Numbered from the stretch's first letter, positions 1-8,719 are shown. The stretch: 64,000 nucleotides of DNA from Alistipes sp. (GCA_020026335.1 JAHHQO010000009.1:40674-104673); one strand, 5' to 3'. Notes: generated by a model not told the origin, from the sequence alone. Translations and numbers: made by a program.

Positions 1-101
1 GCGGCAGTACCGGCCGCCATCATGCCGGCAGCACCGGCTCCTATCACTATGACATCGTAAGCTACGGGCTCGACGATATCTTTTTCTTCTATTTGTTCCA
101 T
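1..101 (-). CDS. FAD/NAD(P)-binding oxidoreductase, N-terminal fragment (cut by window edge)
   Basis: The minus strand opens with ATG at 101-99 and reads about 33 codons to the window edge. After a short acidic leader (MEQIEEKDIVEP) comes a beta strand and the dinucleotide-binding loop GAGAAGMMAA, the GxGxxG signature of a Rossmann fold that binds FAD or NAD. Position of the motif at residues 21-26 fits the flavoprotein family that includes HI0933/BaiN-type proteins, but the fragment is too short to choose among FAD-dependent families. It is divergent from nusB and shares the 80-nt intergenic region with it. Confidence 0.7.
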   Translation of the reverse strand, partial: MEQIEEKDIVEPVAYDVIVIGAGAAGMMAAGTA

Positions 102-148
102 ATGGGTGCAAAGATAGCTAAATATTTATTCTTTATAGAAATTTTTTC

Positions 149-156
149 TATCTTTG
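149..156 (+). promoter_or_regulatory. -7 box of nusB promoter
   Basis: TATCTTTG matches the Bacteroidetes -7 consensus TAnnTTTG and lies 25 nt before the nusB start codon. A clear -33 TTG at the usual spacing is not visible, so only the -7 element is claimed. Confidence 0.55.
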
Positions 157-181
157 CGACCGATAAAACGTTCTAAAAAAT

Positions 182-1117
182 ATGTTGAGCAGAAGATTAC
201 TTCGTACAAAGGTTATTAAGGCACTTTTTTCGCACATCAAGTCGGGTGCCGATAACATGATGGCATCGGAAAAGAACCTTATGGCATCGGTAGATAAGGC
301 GTATGACCTCTATTTCCAAATTTTAATCCTTCCCGTGGAGATTGTTAACTACGCCGTGCAGCGTCAGGAGCTGGCAAAAGCGAAGATACTGCCCACATTC
401 GAGGATTTGAACCCCAACACAAAATTTGTAGAAAACTCCGTGATTCGTGTCATTGCCAACAGTGACTCGGTCAACGACTATGTGGCAGCACGCAAGCTGG
501 GCTGGGAGCAGCAGTCGGACTTCATCCGTGCGCTCTATACCCGTATGTGTGACAGCCAGTATTATAAGGATTACATGGCGCGTCAGGAGCGTTCGTTCGA
601 GGACGACCGTCACCTGCTGGAGGAGTTCTTCAAGGATATCCAGGACTTCGAGTTGCTGGACGAGGTGCTCGAGGAGATGTCTATCCTTTGGAACGACGAT
701 TTGTCGTATGCCGTGATGATGATTCTGCGCACCCTCTCGTCGCTGCGTCCCTCGCACACCGAGTTGAAGGTGATGTCGAAGTACAAGAGCCAGGAGGACC
801 CCGAGTTTGTGAAGACCCTCTTCGAGAAGGCACTCGTGTCGTACAACGACAATCAGGAGTATATCGAGAAGTTCACATCGAACTGGGACGTAGAACGTAT
901 TGTCTTCATGGATAACCTCATCATCGGCACCGCTATGGCAGAGTTGATTTCCTTCCCCTCGATTCCCGTGAAGGTAACCCTCGACGAGTGGATTGAGATT
1001 TCGAAGTATTATTCGACTCCCGGAAGTAGCAACTTCATCAACGGCGTGCTCGACAAGATGGTGGATGCTCTGACCAAGGAGGGCCGCATCAAAAAGGCAG
1101 GTCGCGGTCTGATTTAA
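182..1117 (+). CDS. nusB: Transcription antitermination factor NusB (long Bacteroidetes form)
   Basis: NusB binds boxA RNA with NusE (S10) in antitermination complexes on rRNA operons. The 311-aa product is about twice the length of E. coli NusB. The N-terminal two thirds are a helical extension usual in Bacteroidetes, and the NusB fold is in the C-terminal part (from about residue 175), with the helix RIVFMDNLIIGTAMAEL and the conserved end region where an invariant asparagine sits in STPGSSNFINGVLDKM. The start MLSRRLLRTKVIKALF carries the RR-R-K arginine-rich NusB opening. It is followed after 6 nt by a DUF1573 lipoprotein gene, so the two are probably co-transcribed. Confidence 0.93.
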   Translation: MLSRRLLRTKVIKALFSHIKSGADNMMASEKNLMASVDKAYDLYFQILILPVEIVNYAVQRQELAKAKILPTFEDLNPNTKFVENSVIRVIANSDSVNDYVAARKLGWEQQSDFIRALYTRMCDSQYYKDYMARQERSFEDDRHLLEEFFKDIQDFELLDEVLEEMSILWNDDLSYAVMMILRTLSSLRPSHTELKVMSKYKSQEDPEFVKTLFEKALVSYNDNQEYIEKFTSNWDVERIVFMDNLIIGTAMAELISFPSIPVKVTLDEWIEISKYYSTPGSSNFINGVLDKMVDALTKEGRIKKAGRGLI

Positions 1118-1123
1118 TTTCGC

Positions 1124-1552
1124 GTGACGATGTGGCGGACAGGTGTGGCAGTGGCATTGGTGTTGCTGTCGGTGGCGTGCGGTGGCGGTAGAAAGACGAC
1201 CCGCAACGGTGCGCATGGCGGTCGGGTGATTGCGCTGACGGACTCTGCGCTGATGACGGGTGTGATTGACACCCTGGGTTTTGGCAATATGTCGTCGGGC
1301 GAGATGGCTGTCAAGGAGGTGTGGTTGGAGAACCGCACTTCGCGTCCGTTGGTCATCTCGCAGTTGAAACGCAACTGCGGATGTGTGACGATGGACTACG
1401 AGACCCGTCCGTTCCTTCGGGGCGAACAACTCAAATTGCAGGTGACCTTCGACTCGCGTGGCGAGTGGGGTTGGCAATTGAAAGTGGCGGATGTCTATTT
1501 TGCAGGCTTTGACAAGGCTTTGCGCCTCTATGTCGATGCAGATATCCGCTAA
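1124..1552 (+). CDS. DUF1573 domain lipoprotein
   Basis: A 142-aa protein with a lipoprotein signal peptide (VALVLLSVACGGG; Cys at about residue 19) followed by one DUF1573 domain (about residues 45-142). The domain is Ig-like and is recognised by VWLENRTSRPLVISQLKRNCGC and a C-terminal strand pattern. DUF1573 proteins are common in Bacteroidetes envelopes; no enzyme activity is known. Start is GTG at 1124 or the in-frame ATG at 1130; the ATG leaves a normal signal peptide. It sits 6 nt behind nusB and ahead of yajC, the same order found in many Bacteroidales. Confidence 0.85.
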   Translation: MTMWRTGVAVALVLLSVACGGGRKTTRNGAHGGRVIALTDSALMTGVIDTLGFGNMSSGEMAVKEVWLENRTSRPLVISQLKRNCGCVTMDYETRPFLRGEQLKLQVTFDSRGEWGWQLKVADVYFAGFDKALRLYVDADIR

Positions 1553-1555
1553 AGG

Positions 1556-1585
1556 TTGCAGAATAATTTAAATTTATTATCTTTG
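1556..1585 (+). promoter_or_regulatory. Promoter of yajC
   Basis: TTG at 1556-1558 and TATCTTTG at 1578-1585 are separated by 19 nt, which is the Bacteroidetes sigma-ABfr promoter geometry. The element begins directly behind the stop codon of the DUF1573 gene. Confidence 0.75.
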
Positions 1586-1618
1586 TAACCAAAATTAAAT
1601 CCTAAAACAAAAAAGACT

Positions 1619-1942
1619 ATGTTTAATTTACTTCAAGCAGCAGATAGTGTTCCCGTAAATCCGGGTGAGCCTCAGGCAAACTACAGCTTTTTCATCATGA
1701 TTGCACTCATGGTTTTGGTTTTGTGGTTGTTCATCTGGCGACCCGAATCGAAGCGCCGTAAGGAGATGCAGCAGTTCCGCGAGGGATTGAAGAAGGGTGA
1801 CAAGATTATCACCGCAGGTGGTATCTATGGTGTCGTAAAGGAGATTAAGGAGAAGACCCTCCTTATCGAGGTTGACGGCAATATCACTCTCCGTATCGAC
1901 AAGAACATGGTGGTTGCCGACACTTCTGACCTTCAGAAATAA
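1619..1942 (+). CDS. yajC: Preprotein translocase subunit YajC
   Basis: A 107-aa single-pass inner membrane protein that associates with SecDF and the SecYEG translocon. One hydrophobic segment (about residues 22-41, SFFIMIALMVLVLWLFIWRP) is followed by the family hallmark RPESKRRKEMQQFREGLKKGDKIITAGGIYGVV and an SH3-like C-terminal region with IDKNMV. Length and motif order are typical. It has its own promoter and is closed by a strong terminator, so it can be expressed apart from nusB. Confidence 0.95.
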   Translation: MFNLLQAADSVPVNPGEPQANYSFFIMIALMVLVLWLFIWRPESKRRKEMQQFREGLKKGDKIITAGGIYGVVKEIKEKTLLIEVDGNITLRIDKNMVVADTSDLQK

Positions 1943-1994
1943 AACGCTTTCTGACAGATGGGGCAATATGGCCCTGCACTGTTGAGTGAGATAG

Positions 1995-2036
1995 AGATAG
2001 TTTCTGTATTTTCGTAACACAGAAGCTATCTTTTTT
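1995..2036 (+). terminator. Rho-independent terminator after yajC
   Basis: A 13-bp stem (1995-2007 with 2019-2031, one G-U pair) with an 11-nt loop, followed by a run of T. Confidence 0.8.
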
Positions 2037-2053
2037 ATGGTACCTGACACCCA

Positions 2054-3265
2054 TTGCCCGATATGAATATATGTTTTTTTGTTGCGGAATATGTCTCTCC
2101 GACAAGAGGAGGTGTCGAGAAGATGACCTGCGCTCTCTATGAGGCGTTGAGCCGTCAGGGACACGAGGTGTTTATTGTCTCCTACTTTCCTCCCAAAACG
2201 GAGGAGGAACGAAATGATGACCCTCATTTCATGGTATTGCCTTCCGATGATGTGCTGAGTGAGCAGAATTACAGCTTCTTGAAGGAGATACTGACAAAAA
2301 ACGCCATTCAAATTGTGGTGAACCAGACCCCCAATCGAGCGCTGCTGTCTCAGTTGTGGGCACTGAAGCAGGAAGTAGGGTATCAGGTGGTAACGGTGTG
2401 TCATACCGACCCCCAAGGTGAATTGAAGGGGTTGATCGACCGATACGACCACATTGCGTGGCAGACTGCCGATGTTGTACGGCGTACTGTTCGCCAACTC
2501 CTTTTCAGAGTGCAGTGGCCGGTGAAGAGTTTCTTGCGCCATCGCAAACTGCGCAAAATCTATCAATTCTTTGTCGGCCATTCCGACCGCTACGTTTTAC
2601 TGTCCCCCTCCTATGTCCAACTCGTGAAAAAAATGTTGGGGAGTAAGGTATACAGGGACAAGGTTTGTTGTATTCCCAACTTTTTGGAGGATGGTAATTT
2701 ACCGGATGCGGAGACGCTGTCATGCAAGAAGAAACAGGTATTATTTGTCGGACGCATGGATTTTCAGAAGCGACTCGACCGTATGCTCCGTATTTGGAGT
2801 CGGGTAGAGTGCTCGGTGGAAGATTGGGAGTTGATTGTTGTGGGCGAGGGCGACTGCAAGGAGCAGATGGAGAGCTATGCCCGTCATCTGGGACTCTGCA
2901 ATTGCCGTTTTGTCGGCAGGGTGCGCGCCACGGACTATATGCAGACTGCTTCGGCTGTTTGCCTGACCAGCTCCCACGAGGGTTTCGGCATGGTCCTGCT
3001 GGAAGCTTTGCGTCATGCCTGTGTGCCTTTTGCATTCGATAGTTTCGAGTCTGCACGCGATATAATTGAAAAGGACAGAAACGGAGTGCTGGTTCCTCCT
3101 TTCAGCGAGGAGGAGTATGCTGTGTAACTGGTCAAATTCATGCAAGACGAAGCCCTGCAACAGCGAATGTTCCGCTACATTGTCGACCACCCTTCGGAGC
3201 GTTTTACGCAGACCATTGTGGTGGAGCAGTGGCAGAGACTCTTCGGTGAACTGGCGAAGCTGTGA
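2054..3265 (+). pseudogene. Glycosyltransferase family 4-like gene, interrupted by in-frame TAA at 3125
   Basis: The open frame 2054-3127 encodes 357 aa of a GT-B glycosyltransferase. An N-terminal domain opens with CFFVAEYVSPTRGGVEKM (acceptor-domain loop) and a C-terminal donor-binding domain has KKKQVLFVGRMDFQKRLDRM, VVGEGDC and the E-x7-E signature SSHEGFGMVLLEAL. Translation stops at TAA 3125-3127, but the same frame continues for 45 sense codons (LVKFMQDEALQQRMFRYIVD...) to TGA at 3263. That tail is exactly the usual last helix of family 4 enzymes. A single nonsense change would explain this. The truncated product keeps all catalytic motifs but loses the C-terminal helix that packs back on the N-domain, so activity is doubtful. 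No other glycosyltransferase or polysaccharide gene is adjacent. Confidence 0.85.
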
Positions 3266-3333
3266 TGTGCGGCAGAGAGTGTGGCATCAGGTGAAAACAG
3301 TGATTTATCCTTATGAAATGATTAAGGATAATG

Positions 3334-3361
3334 GCCGTATTTTTTTTGTGAACGGCTTTTT
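3334..3361 (+). terminator. Weak terminator before obgE
   Basis: GCCGT (3334-3338) pairs with ACGGC (3352-3356) around a T-rich loop and is followed by TTTTT. It is short, and a second inverted repeat (TTATCCTTA/TAAGGATAA, 3305-3331) lies just upstream. Confidence 0.4.
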
Positions 3362-3363
3362 AT

Positions 3364-3371
3364 TATCTTTG
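3364..3371 (+). promoter_or_regulatory. -7 box of obgE promoter
   Basis: TATCTTTG, 22 nt before the obgE ATG. A TTTG lies 15 nt upstream (3345-3348), shorter than the usual spacing, so only the -7 element is certain. Confidence 0.55.
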
Positions 3372-3392
3372 CACCAAAATTAATACAGACTA

Positions 3393-4409
3393 ATGGCAGG
3401 TTCTAACTTCGTAGATTACGTTAAGATATTTGCCCGTTCGGGGCATGGCGGTGGTGGCTCGGCTCACTTCCGCAGAGAGAAATTTGTGGCATTCGGCGGT
3501 CCCGATGGTGGTGACGGCGGTAAAGGTGGCAGTATCATTTTGCAGGGTGACCGCCAGTATTGGACGCTCATCCACTTGAAGTATCAGCGTCACCAGTTTG
3601 CCGAGAACGGCCAGAATGGTTCGGGCGCACGTTCGTCGGGTAAGGATGCCAAGGATATTATCATTCCCGTGCCCCTCGGTACGGTCGCCAAGCGTGTGAT
3701 TGAGAACGAGGACGGCACAACAACCATCGAACCTGTTGGTGAGGTGACTGCCGACGGCGAGCAGCTCGTGCTGTTGCAGGGCGGTCGTGGCGGTTTGGGT
3801 AACTGGCATTTCAAGAGTGCCACCAACCAAACTCCCCGTTACGCACAGCCCGGTGAGGAGGGTGATGAGGGTGCTTTCATTCTGGAGTTGAAGGTGCTGG
3901 CCGATGTAGGTCTGGTGGGCTTCCCCAATGCAGGTAAGTCAACCCTGCTGTCGGTGGTATCGGCTGCGAAGCCCAAGATTGCCAACTACGCATTCACCAC
4001 GCTGGAGCCTAACCTTGGTATCGTGGAGACACGTAACCACAAATCGTTCGTCATGGCCGACATCCCCGGTATCATCGAGGGCGCACACGAGGGTAAGGGT
4101 CTCGGAACCCGTTTCCTGCGCCATATCGAGCGTAACTCGGTATTGCTGTTCATGGTGCCTGCCGACAGTGACGATGTGAAAAAGGATTACGAAATCCTGC
4201 TGGGCGAGCTGACACAGTATAACCCCGAGTTGCTGGACAAGCAGCGTCTGCTGGCCATCACCAAGTGCGATATGCTGGACGACGAACTGATTGAGGCGAT
4301 GAAGGAACACTTGCCGGAGGGAATTCCCGCCGTCTTCATTTCATCGGTTTCGGGCTTGGGTATCACCCAGCTCAAGGATATGTTGTGGAATGCACTTCAA
4401 GAGGAGTAA
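3393..4409 (+). CDS. obgE: Obg family GTPase (ribosome assembly)
   Basis: Obg is an essential GTPase that acts in late 50S subunit assembly. The 338-aa protein has the glycine-rich Obg fold (residues 1-158; FVDYVKIFARSGHGGGGSAHF, GGPDGGDGGKGG) and a GTPase domain with G1 GFPNAGKST (about 167-175), switch region TTLEPNLG, G3 DIPG and G4 TKCD. The variable C-terminal OCT domain found in some homologues is absent, as is usual in Bacteroidetes. Its last 38 nt overlap the 3' end of the convergent DUF5689 gene. Confidence 0.96.
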   Translation: MAGSNFVDYVKIFARSGHGGGGSAHFRREKFVAFGGPDGGDGGKGGSIILQGDRQYWTLIHLKYQRHQFAENGQNGSGARSSGKDAKDIIIPVPLGTVAKRVIENEDGTTTIEPVGEVTADGEQLVLLQGGRGGLGNWHFKSATNQTPRYAQPGEEGDEGAFILELKVLADVGLVGFPNAGKSTLLSVVSAAKPKIANYAFTTLEPNLGIVETRNHKSFVMADIPGIIEGAHEGKGLGTRFLRHIERNSVLLFMVPADSDDVKKDYEILLGELTQYNPELLDKQRLLAITKCDMLDDELIEAMKEHLPEGIPAVFISSVSGLGITQLKDMLWNALQEE

Positions 4410-5175
4410 ATAACTCGGTTTCGAAATTGGAGATACGTATGGTGTATCTGCCGTTGAAGAAATCCAAAATACCATAGAGAGAGCCGTTGCCTTCGGGTAG
4501 CGGCTCTTTTGCGTAATGACACGACCACAGGGTGCGAACGATGATGGAGTCTCCGCCACGCTCTTTCAATACGTGTTCCGTGGTGATGTGTCGTCCGCTT
4601 TCGGGGTCGATGGCACACCATTTGGCAGGGCTTGCGAAGTGCACATCGTCCAATGCAATGTAGGTATCTACATCGCGTGGTGTCAGCTCCGCAATTCTGC
4701 GGTGATGGGGTATGCGGTGGTCTGTGGTGCTGTCGTCTACCTTGATGTGGAGGTCGAGTTCCGAGCGCGGAATGAAAAAATCATCTCCGTCTCCGACCTT
4801 ACCCAACACTACTTTGCCGCCGTAGTCCATCAGTGTGAGCCCGTTGCAGAGTACGGAAACCGTACTTCCGATTTTGTAACGGAGGGGCGATTTTGACGGA
4901 TAGTCGGCATTGATGGTGATGCCTGCCGTGGCGTCCTGTATGACCAGTGAACGGTAAAATTCGCCATAGCGGTTGTTACCCGTGACGGTGCCACGGACGA
5001 TGATGTGCTCGGTGATGGGGTAGTGCGAGTCGGCGCACAACGATTTGAGATAGAGAATCGAGGAGATGGTTTCCTTGTCATTGTCGCCATCGCCGTGCAG
5101 GGTCGAGGTTTTGCTACAAGAGAGCAGAAGCAGTGCCGACAGCAGCGACACGAAGCGGTGAAAGTTGACAATCAT
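4372..5175 (-). CDS. DUF5689 lipoprotein (second of two)
   Basis: A 267-aa predicted lipoprotein: signal peptide FVSLLSALLLLSCS with Cys at about residue 20, then a DUF5689 region in which RGTVTGNNRYGEFYRSLVIQD begins an OB-like barrel (about residues 60-140). DUF5689 proteins are Bacteroidetes surface or periplasmic proteins without an assigned activity. It overlaps the upstream paralogue by 62 nt in another frame, so translational coupling is likely, and it converges on obgE with a 38-nt overlap. Third gene of an apparent serB operon. Confidence 0.8.
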   Translation of the reverse strand: MIVNFHRFVSLLSALLLLSCSKTSTLHGDGDNDKETISSILYLKSLCADSHYPITEHIIVRGTVTGNNRYGEFYRSLVIQDATAGITINADYPSKSPLRYKIGSTVSVLCNGLTLMDYGGKVVLGKVGDGDDFFIPRSELDLHIKVDDSTTDHRIPHHRRIAELTPRDVDTYIALDDVHFASPAKWCAIDPESGRHITTEHVLKERGGDSIIVRTLWSCHYAKEPLPEGNGSLYGILDFFNGRYTIRISNFETELFTPLEVHSTTYP

Positions 5176-5947
5176 TTTTATCTCTTAATTTTATGCTGAA
5201 ACACTCCTCGCCTGCGATGTTCTCGTATTGCAGAATACCTGTCAGACTACATTGCCCTTCGGGAATCTCCTGCTGAGCAAAACGTGCGTAGCGGCGTACA
5301 AAAGTGTGAATGGAGCGACCATCCGTGTCTACGAAACGCTTGTCACCGACCCATGTGCGGTCGATCGCTTCTCCTTCAACGGGCGGAAGCGGCGAGAACC
5401 GTACTCCGCTGACACGAACCAGCTGACCGCATAACCCTTCGTGAAGTTCCGCCACGGAGACCTCCAAAGGGGTGATTTCCTCGGCCTGCGTGGTCGCGCG
5501 ACAGATGATTTTGTCGAGGGTGGCTGCCGTCGAAGCCAAATAATCCACCCTGTAACCACTGCCGCTCAACGGAGGTCGTCCGACCTGTATCGTTCCGCGA
5601 CTCTTGCAGAGTTTCAGCCCTTGCAGACGGAGTGTGAGGTCGGTACCCTCGGGGTAGGAATTGTGCAGATGATTCAATCCTGCCATGACCTCCAACGCAG
5701 CGTCACCGTCCTGAATAAAGAGGGTGCGGTAGAAATTCTCTCCGCGGTCATCGGTCGAGACCCGTCCTCTGACGACAATGTCACCCTTTATCATCATCTC
5801 CTCGCTCACCAGCTCATCGCGCAGTTGTGCAAGGGTATAATTCACCACAGCATTCCCCTCGCCGGGTGTCCGCTCCGAAAAAGAGGTGTCATAACACCCT
5901 GCGAAGAGCAGTGTGGCAAGCAGGCCGAGACGAAGCGGAAGAAGCAT
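5114..5947 (-). CDS. DUF5689 lipoprotein (first of two)
   Basis: A 277-aa predicted lipoprotein paralogous to the next gene. The signal peptide ends LLFAGCYD (Cys about residue 18). The DUF5689 region shows VVRGRVSTDDRGENFYRTLFIQD, the same motif as its neighbour's RGTVTGNNRYGEFYRSLVIQD. A second conserved stretch is LEVSVAELHEGLCGQLVRVSGVRF. The ATG is separated from the serB stop codon by a single base, which marks an operon. The C-terminal 20 codons run into the next gene. What it binds is unknown; OB-like folds bind oligosaccharides, nucleic acids or protein. Confidence 0.8.
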   Translation of the reverse strand: MLLPLRLGLLATLLFAGCYDTSFSERTPGEGNAVVNYTLAQLRDELVSEEMMIKGDIVVRGRVSTDDRGENFYRTLFIQDGDAALEVMAGLNHLHNSYPEGTDLTLRLQGLKLCKSRGTIQVGRPPLSGSGYRVDYLASTAATLDKIICRATTQAEEITPLEVSVAELHEGLCGQLVRVSGVRFSPLPPVEGEAIDRTWVGDKRFVDTDGRSIHTFVRRYARFAQQEIPEGQCSLTGILQYENIAGEECFSIKLRDKNDCQLSPLRVAAVGTASALL

Positions 5948-5948
5948 A

Positions 5949-7175
5949 CTATCGTTCTTCGATTCGTGAATCCTTCAATCCGAGGAAGTAGAGAATACCA
6001 TCGAGACCGATGGTCGAAATCGACTGCTGGGCGGTGGCTTTCACCTTGGGTTTGGCGTGGAAGGCAATACCCAAACCTGCGAGGTTGAGCATCGGGAGGT
6101 CGTTTGCACCGTCACCCACGGCTACCGACTGTTCGATGTTGATGTTCTCAAACTGACACAGCAGGCGGAGCAGCTCTGCCTTGCGGCGTCCATCTACTAC
6201 CTCGCCGAGATAGCGGCCTGTCAGATGTCCGTCCTCAATCTCCAATTCATTGGCGTAGACATAGTCAAATCCGTATTTGCGGCGCAGGTAGTTGCCGAAG
6301 TAGGTGAAACCACCCGAAAGAATGGCGGTCTTGTAGCCCACACGCTTCAAGATGGTCATCATACGCTCCAGACCCTCGGTGATGGGCAACTTCTGTGCGA
6401 TGTCCTCCATGACCGAAACATCGAGACCCTTGAGCAGGGCGACACGCTGGGTGAAGCTCTCGCGGAAATCAATCTCGCCGCGCATGGCACTTGCCGTGAT
6501 GGCTTTCACTTCGTCACCGACACCGGCACGCATGGCCAGCTCGTCAATGACTTCGGTCTCGATGAGCGTGGAGTCCATATCGAAGCAGATGAGTCGGCGG
6601 CTGCGGCGGTAGATGTCGTCCTTCTGGAACGACACGTCGAGTCCCGTGTCGGAGAGGTTCATGAATCCCTCGTGCATGGTGTTACGCTCCTCCTGCGTCA
6701 GTGAACCGCGCACCGAAAGTTCGATGCACGACTTGGTGGCACGATCCTCGTTTTCGAGGGGCATACGGCCGGTGAGTCGTTTGATGGCATCGATGTTGAG
6801 TCCGTGTTGTGCCACCACCTGTGTCACATCGGCGATATGGCGTGCCGTGACCTTGCGTCCCAGGAGGGTGATGATGTAGCGGTTCTTGCCCTGACTGGCC
6901 ACCCACTGGTTGTACTTCTCCTCCGAAATGGGAGTGAAACGTATCATCACACCCAGCTCCGAAGCCTTGAAAAGCAACTCCTTCATGATGTTGCCCGACT
7001 TGTCGTCGGTGGTCTTTATCAGAATACCCAGCGTGAGTGACTGGTGAATGTTGGCCTGGCCGATATCGAGAATCGAGGCATCGTAGCGTGCCAGAATTTC
7101 GGTCAGCGAAGAGGTCATGCCGGGCTTGTCTTCACCCGATATGTTGATTTGTATAATTTCGACTCTGTTGTCCAT
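5949..7175 (-). CDS. serB: Phosphoserine phosphatase SerB with N-terminal ACT domains
   Basis: SerB removes phosphate from O-phosphoserine, the last step of serine synthesis. The start at 7175 (MDNRVEIIQINISGEDKPG) is preferred to an upstream ATG at 7214 because ACT homology begins there. Two ACT-like domains occupy about residues 1-165. The HAD phosphatase domain follows, with nucleophile motif FDMDSTLIETEVIDELA, motif II SGG in ILSGGFTYF, and motif III/IV VGDGANDLPML. At 408 aa this is the usual long SerB form. It leads the two DUF5689 lipoprotein genes. Confidence 0.95.
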   Translation of the reverse strand: MDNRVEIIQINISGEDKPGMTSSLTEILARYDASILDIGQANIHQSLTLGILIKTTDDKSGNIMKELLFKASELGVMIRFTPISEEKYNQWVASQGKNRYIITLLGRKVTARHIADVTQVVAQHGLNIDAIKRLTGRMPLENEDRATKSCIELSVRGSLTQEERNTMHEGFMNLSDTGLDVSFQKDDIYRRSRRLICFDMDSTLIETEVIDELAMRAGVGDEVKAITASAMRGEIDFRESFTQRVALLKGLDVSVMEDIAQKLPITEGLERMMTILKRVGYKTAILSGGFTYFGNYLRRKYGFDYVYANELEIEDGHLTGRYLGEVVDGRRKAELLRLLCQFENINIEQSVAVGDGANDLPMLNLAGLGIAFHAKPKVKATAQQSISTIGLDGILYFLGLKDSRIEER

Positions 7176-7246
7176 TATAATAGGTTTTAGAAGTTCATCG
7201 GTAGAAAGAATCACTACAAAGTTAATAAACTTATCATTTTTTTAGC

Positions 7247-7254
7247 TATTTTTG
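7247..7254 (+). promoter_or_regulatory. -7 box of the mscS-like gene
   Basis: TATTTTTG fits TAnnTTTG and lies 13 nt before the ATG at 7268. The short distance would give a very short leader. Confidence 0.45.
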
Positions 7255-7267
7255 CAAACCAAAAATT

Positions 7268-8203
7268 ATGATTATGTTATTATCATTCCTTCAGACAACA
7301 AATGTCCCGGCGTTCGTTCCCGACAGCGTTCAGAAAGCGAATTTCGCCGAGAGCATTCACAGACTTGTGAATCTGGATATGGGAGAACTGCTCAAAAGCT
7401 TCCTCTCCGAGTCGATATGGATTCTCATCAAGCTGGCCATTGCGCTGGTGATCTATTTCATCGGACGCTGGATTCTCCACCGCATTATCCATATCCTCGA
7501 CATTGCATTCGAACGCCGTAAACTTGATGTTTCGCTCCGTTCGTTCATCCGCAATACGGTGAGTGTGGCGCTGACCGTCATTCTGGTGCTCATCGTGGTA
7601 CAGACGCTGGGTGTCAATGTGACATCGCTGATTGCCATCTTCTCGGCAGGTACTCTTGCCATTGGTATGGCGTTGAGCGGTACGGCACAGAACTTTGCCG
7701 GCGGACTGATGATTCTGCTCATGAAGCCCTACCGTGTGGGTGACTTCATCAATGCTCACGGACAGTCGGGTACCGTAAAGGAAATCAAACTCTTCTCTAC
7801 GGTGATTATGACCCCCGACAACCAGACCATCTATGTACCCAACAACTCCATCGCCACCGCCATCATCAACAACTATTCCACCGCCGAGCATCGCCGTGTG
7901 GATTGGAATGTCGGTATCTCATATGGCGATAACGTAGACACGGCACGTGAGGCTATCCTGAAGATTCTTTCGGAGGACAAGCGCGTTTTGGCAGACCCCG
8001 CGGCAGTGGTCTTTGTTAAGGATTTGGCAGACAGTGCCGTTGTGCTGGCCGTGCGTGCATGGGTGTTGAACAAGGACTATTGGGACGTCTTCTTCTTCAA
8101 TAACGAGCGTTTCTACAAGGAGCTGCCCCAGCAGGGTATCAACTTCCCCTTCCCCCAGATGGATATTCATGTTCCCGAGAAGGTCAAGGTGGAGAAGATG
8201 TAA
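7268..8203 (+). CDS. Small-conductance mechanosensitive channel (MscS family)
   Basis: A 311-aa inner-membrane channel that opens under hypo-osmotic stress. Three membrane segments (about 51-72, 92-115, 120-150) end with the pore helix TM3 (GTLAIGMALSGTAQNFAGG), followed by the conserved MscS beta domain KPYRVGDFI, SGTVKEI and the interface VPNNSI. The C-terminal alpha/beta domain ends at QQGINFPFPQMDIHV, typical for the family. ATG codons at 7268 and 7274 are both possible starts. A DUF5606 gene follows after 46 nt. Confidence 0.94.
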   Translation: MIMLLSFLQTTNVPAFVPDSVQKANFAESIHRLVNLDMGELLKSFLSESIWILIKLAIALVIYFIGRWILHRIIHILDIAFERRKLDVSLRSFIRNTVSVALTVILVLIVVQTLGVNVTSLIAIFSAGTLAIGMALSGTAQNFAGGLMILLMKPYRVGDFINAHGQSGTVKEIKLFSTVIMTPDNQTIYVPNNSIATAIINNYSTAEHRRVDWNVGISYGDNVDTAREAILKILSEDKRVLADPAAVVFVKDLADSAVVLAVRAWVLNKDYWDVFFFNNERFYKELPQQGINFPFPQMDIHVPEKVKVEKM

Positions 8204-8249
8204 AATCGTTACCGAGTAATTATTCTATACTTAACTATACAAAACAACT

Positions 8250-8654
8250 ATGGAACTTAAAGAGATTATTGCTATTTCGGGTCAGCCCGGACTTTTCAAA
8301 TATGTTGCACAGTCGAGCCGCGGCGTGATTGTCGAGTCTTTGGCCGACGGCAAGAGAATCAACGCAGCCATGAGCTCGAAGATGAGCCTGCTGACCGAGA
8401 TTTCGATGTTCACCGAGGGTGAGGATATCGCTTTGGCAGATGTGTTCACCAAGATTTACGAGAAGGCCGGTGGCAAGGAGTACATCAGCCACAAGGAGTC
8501 GCCCGAGAAGTTGAAGGAAGCATTTGCAGCCGTTCTTCCCGAGTACGACCGCGAGCGTGTCCACGTATCGGACATCAAGAAGTGCTTCTCGTGGTACAAC
8601 ATCCTCGTGGGTGCAGGCTTCACAGAGTTCAAACTCCCCGAAGATGAAGAGTAG
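8250..8654 (+). CDS. DUF5606 domain protein
   Basis: A 134-aa soluble protein of a Bacteroidetes-specific family. It starts MELKEIIAISGQPGLFKYVAQS, has an SH3-like N-terminal half (FKYVAQSSRGVIVESLADG) and a C-terminal helical half ending SWYNILVGAGFTEF. Homologues occur as single-copy housekeeping genes; the molecular role is unknown. There is no signal peptide. A good terminator follows, so mscS-DUF5606 may be one transcript. Confidence 0.85.
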   Translation: MELKEIIAISGQPGLFKYVAQSSRGVIVESLADGKRINAAMSSKMSLLTEISMFTEGEDIALADVFTKIYEKAGGKEYISHKESPEKLKEAFAAVLPEYDRERVHVSDIKKCFSWYNILVGAGFTEFKLPEDEE

Positions 8655-8680
8655 TCCCTTGGGATAATTCCATTTTTCAC

Positions 8681-8719
8681 AGCGGTGATGTGACGAAAGT
8701 CGCATCACCGCTTCTTTTT
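8681..8719 (+). terminator. Terminator after DUF5606 gene
   Basis: Stem AGCGGTGATG..GAC (8681-8694) with GTC..CATCACCGCT (8699-8712), GAAA loop, T-rich tail. Confidence 0.8.

Noticed and set aside
3066..3383. Plus-strand frame over the end of the glycosyltransferase
   Set aside because: Its reading is not conserved-looking; the GT frame with one stop explains the region better.
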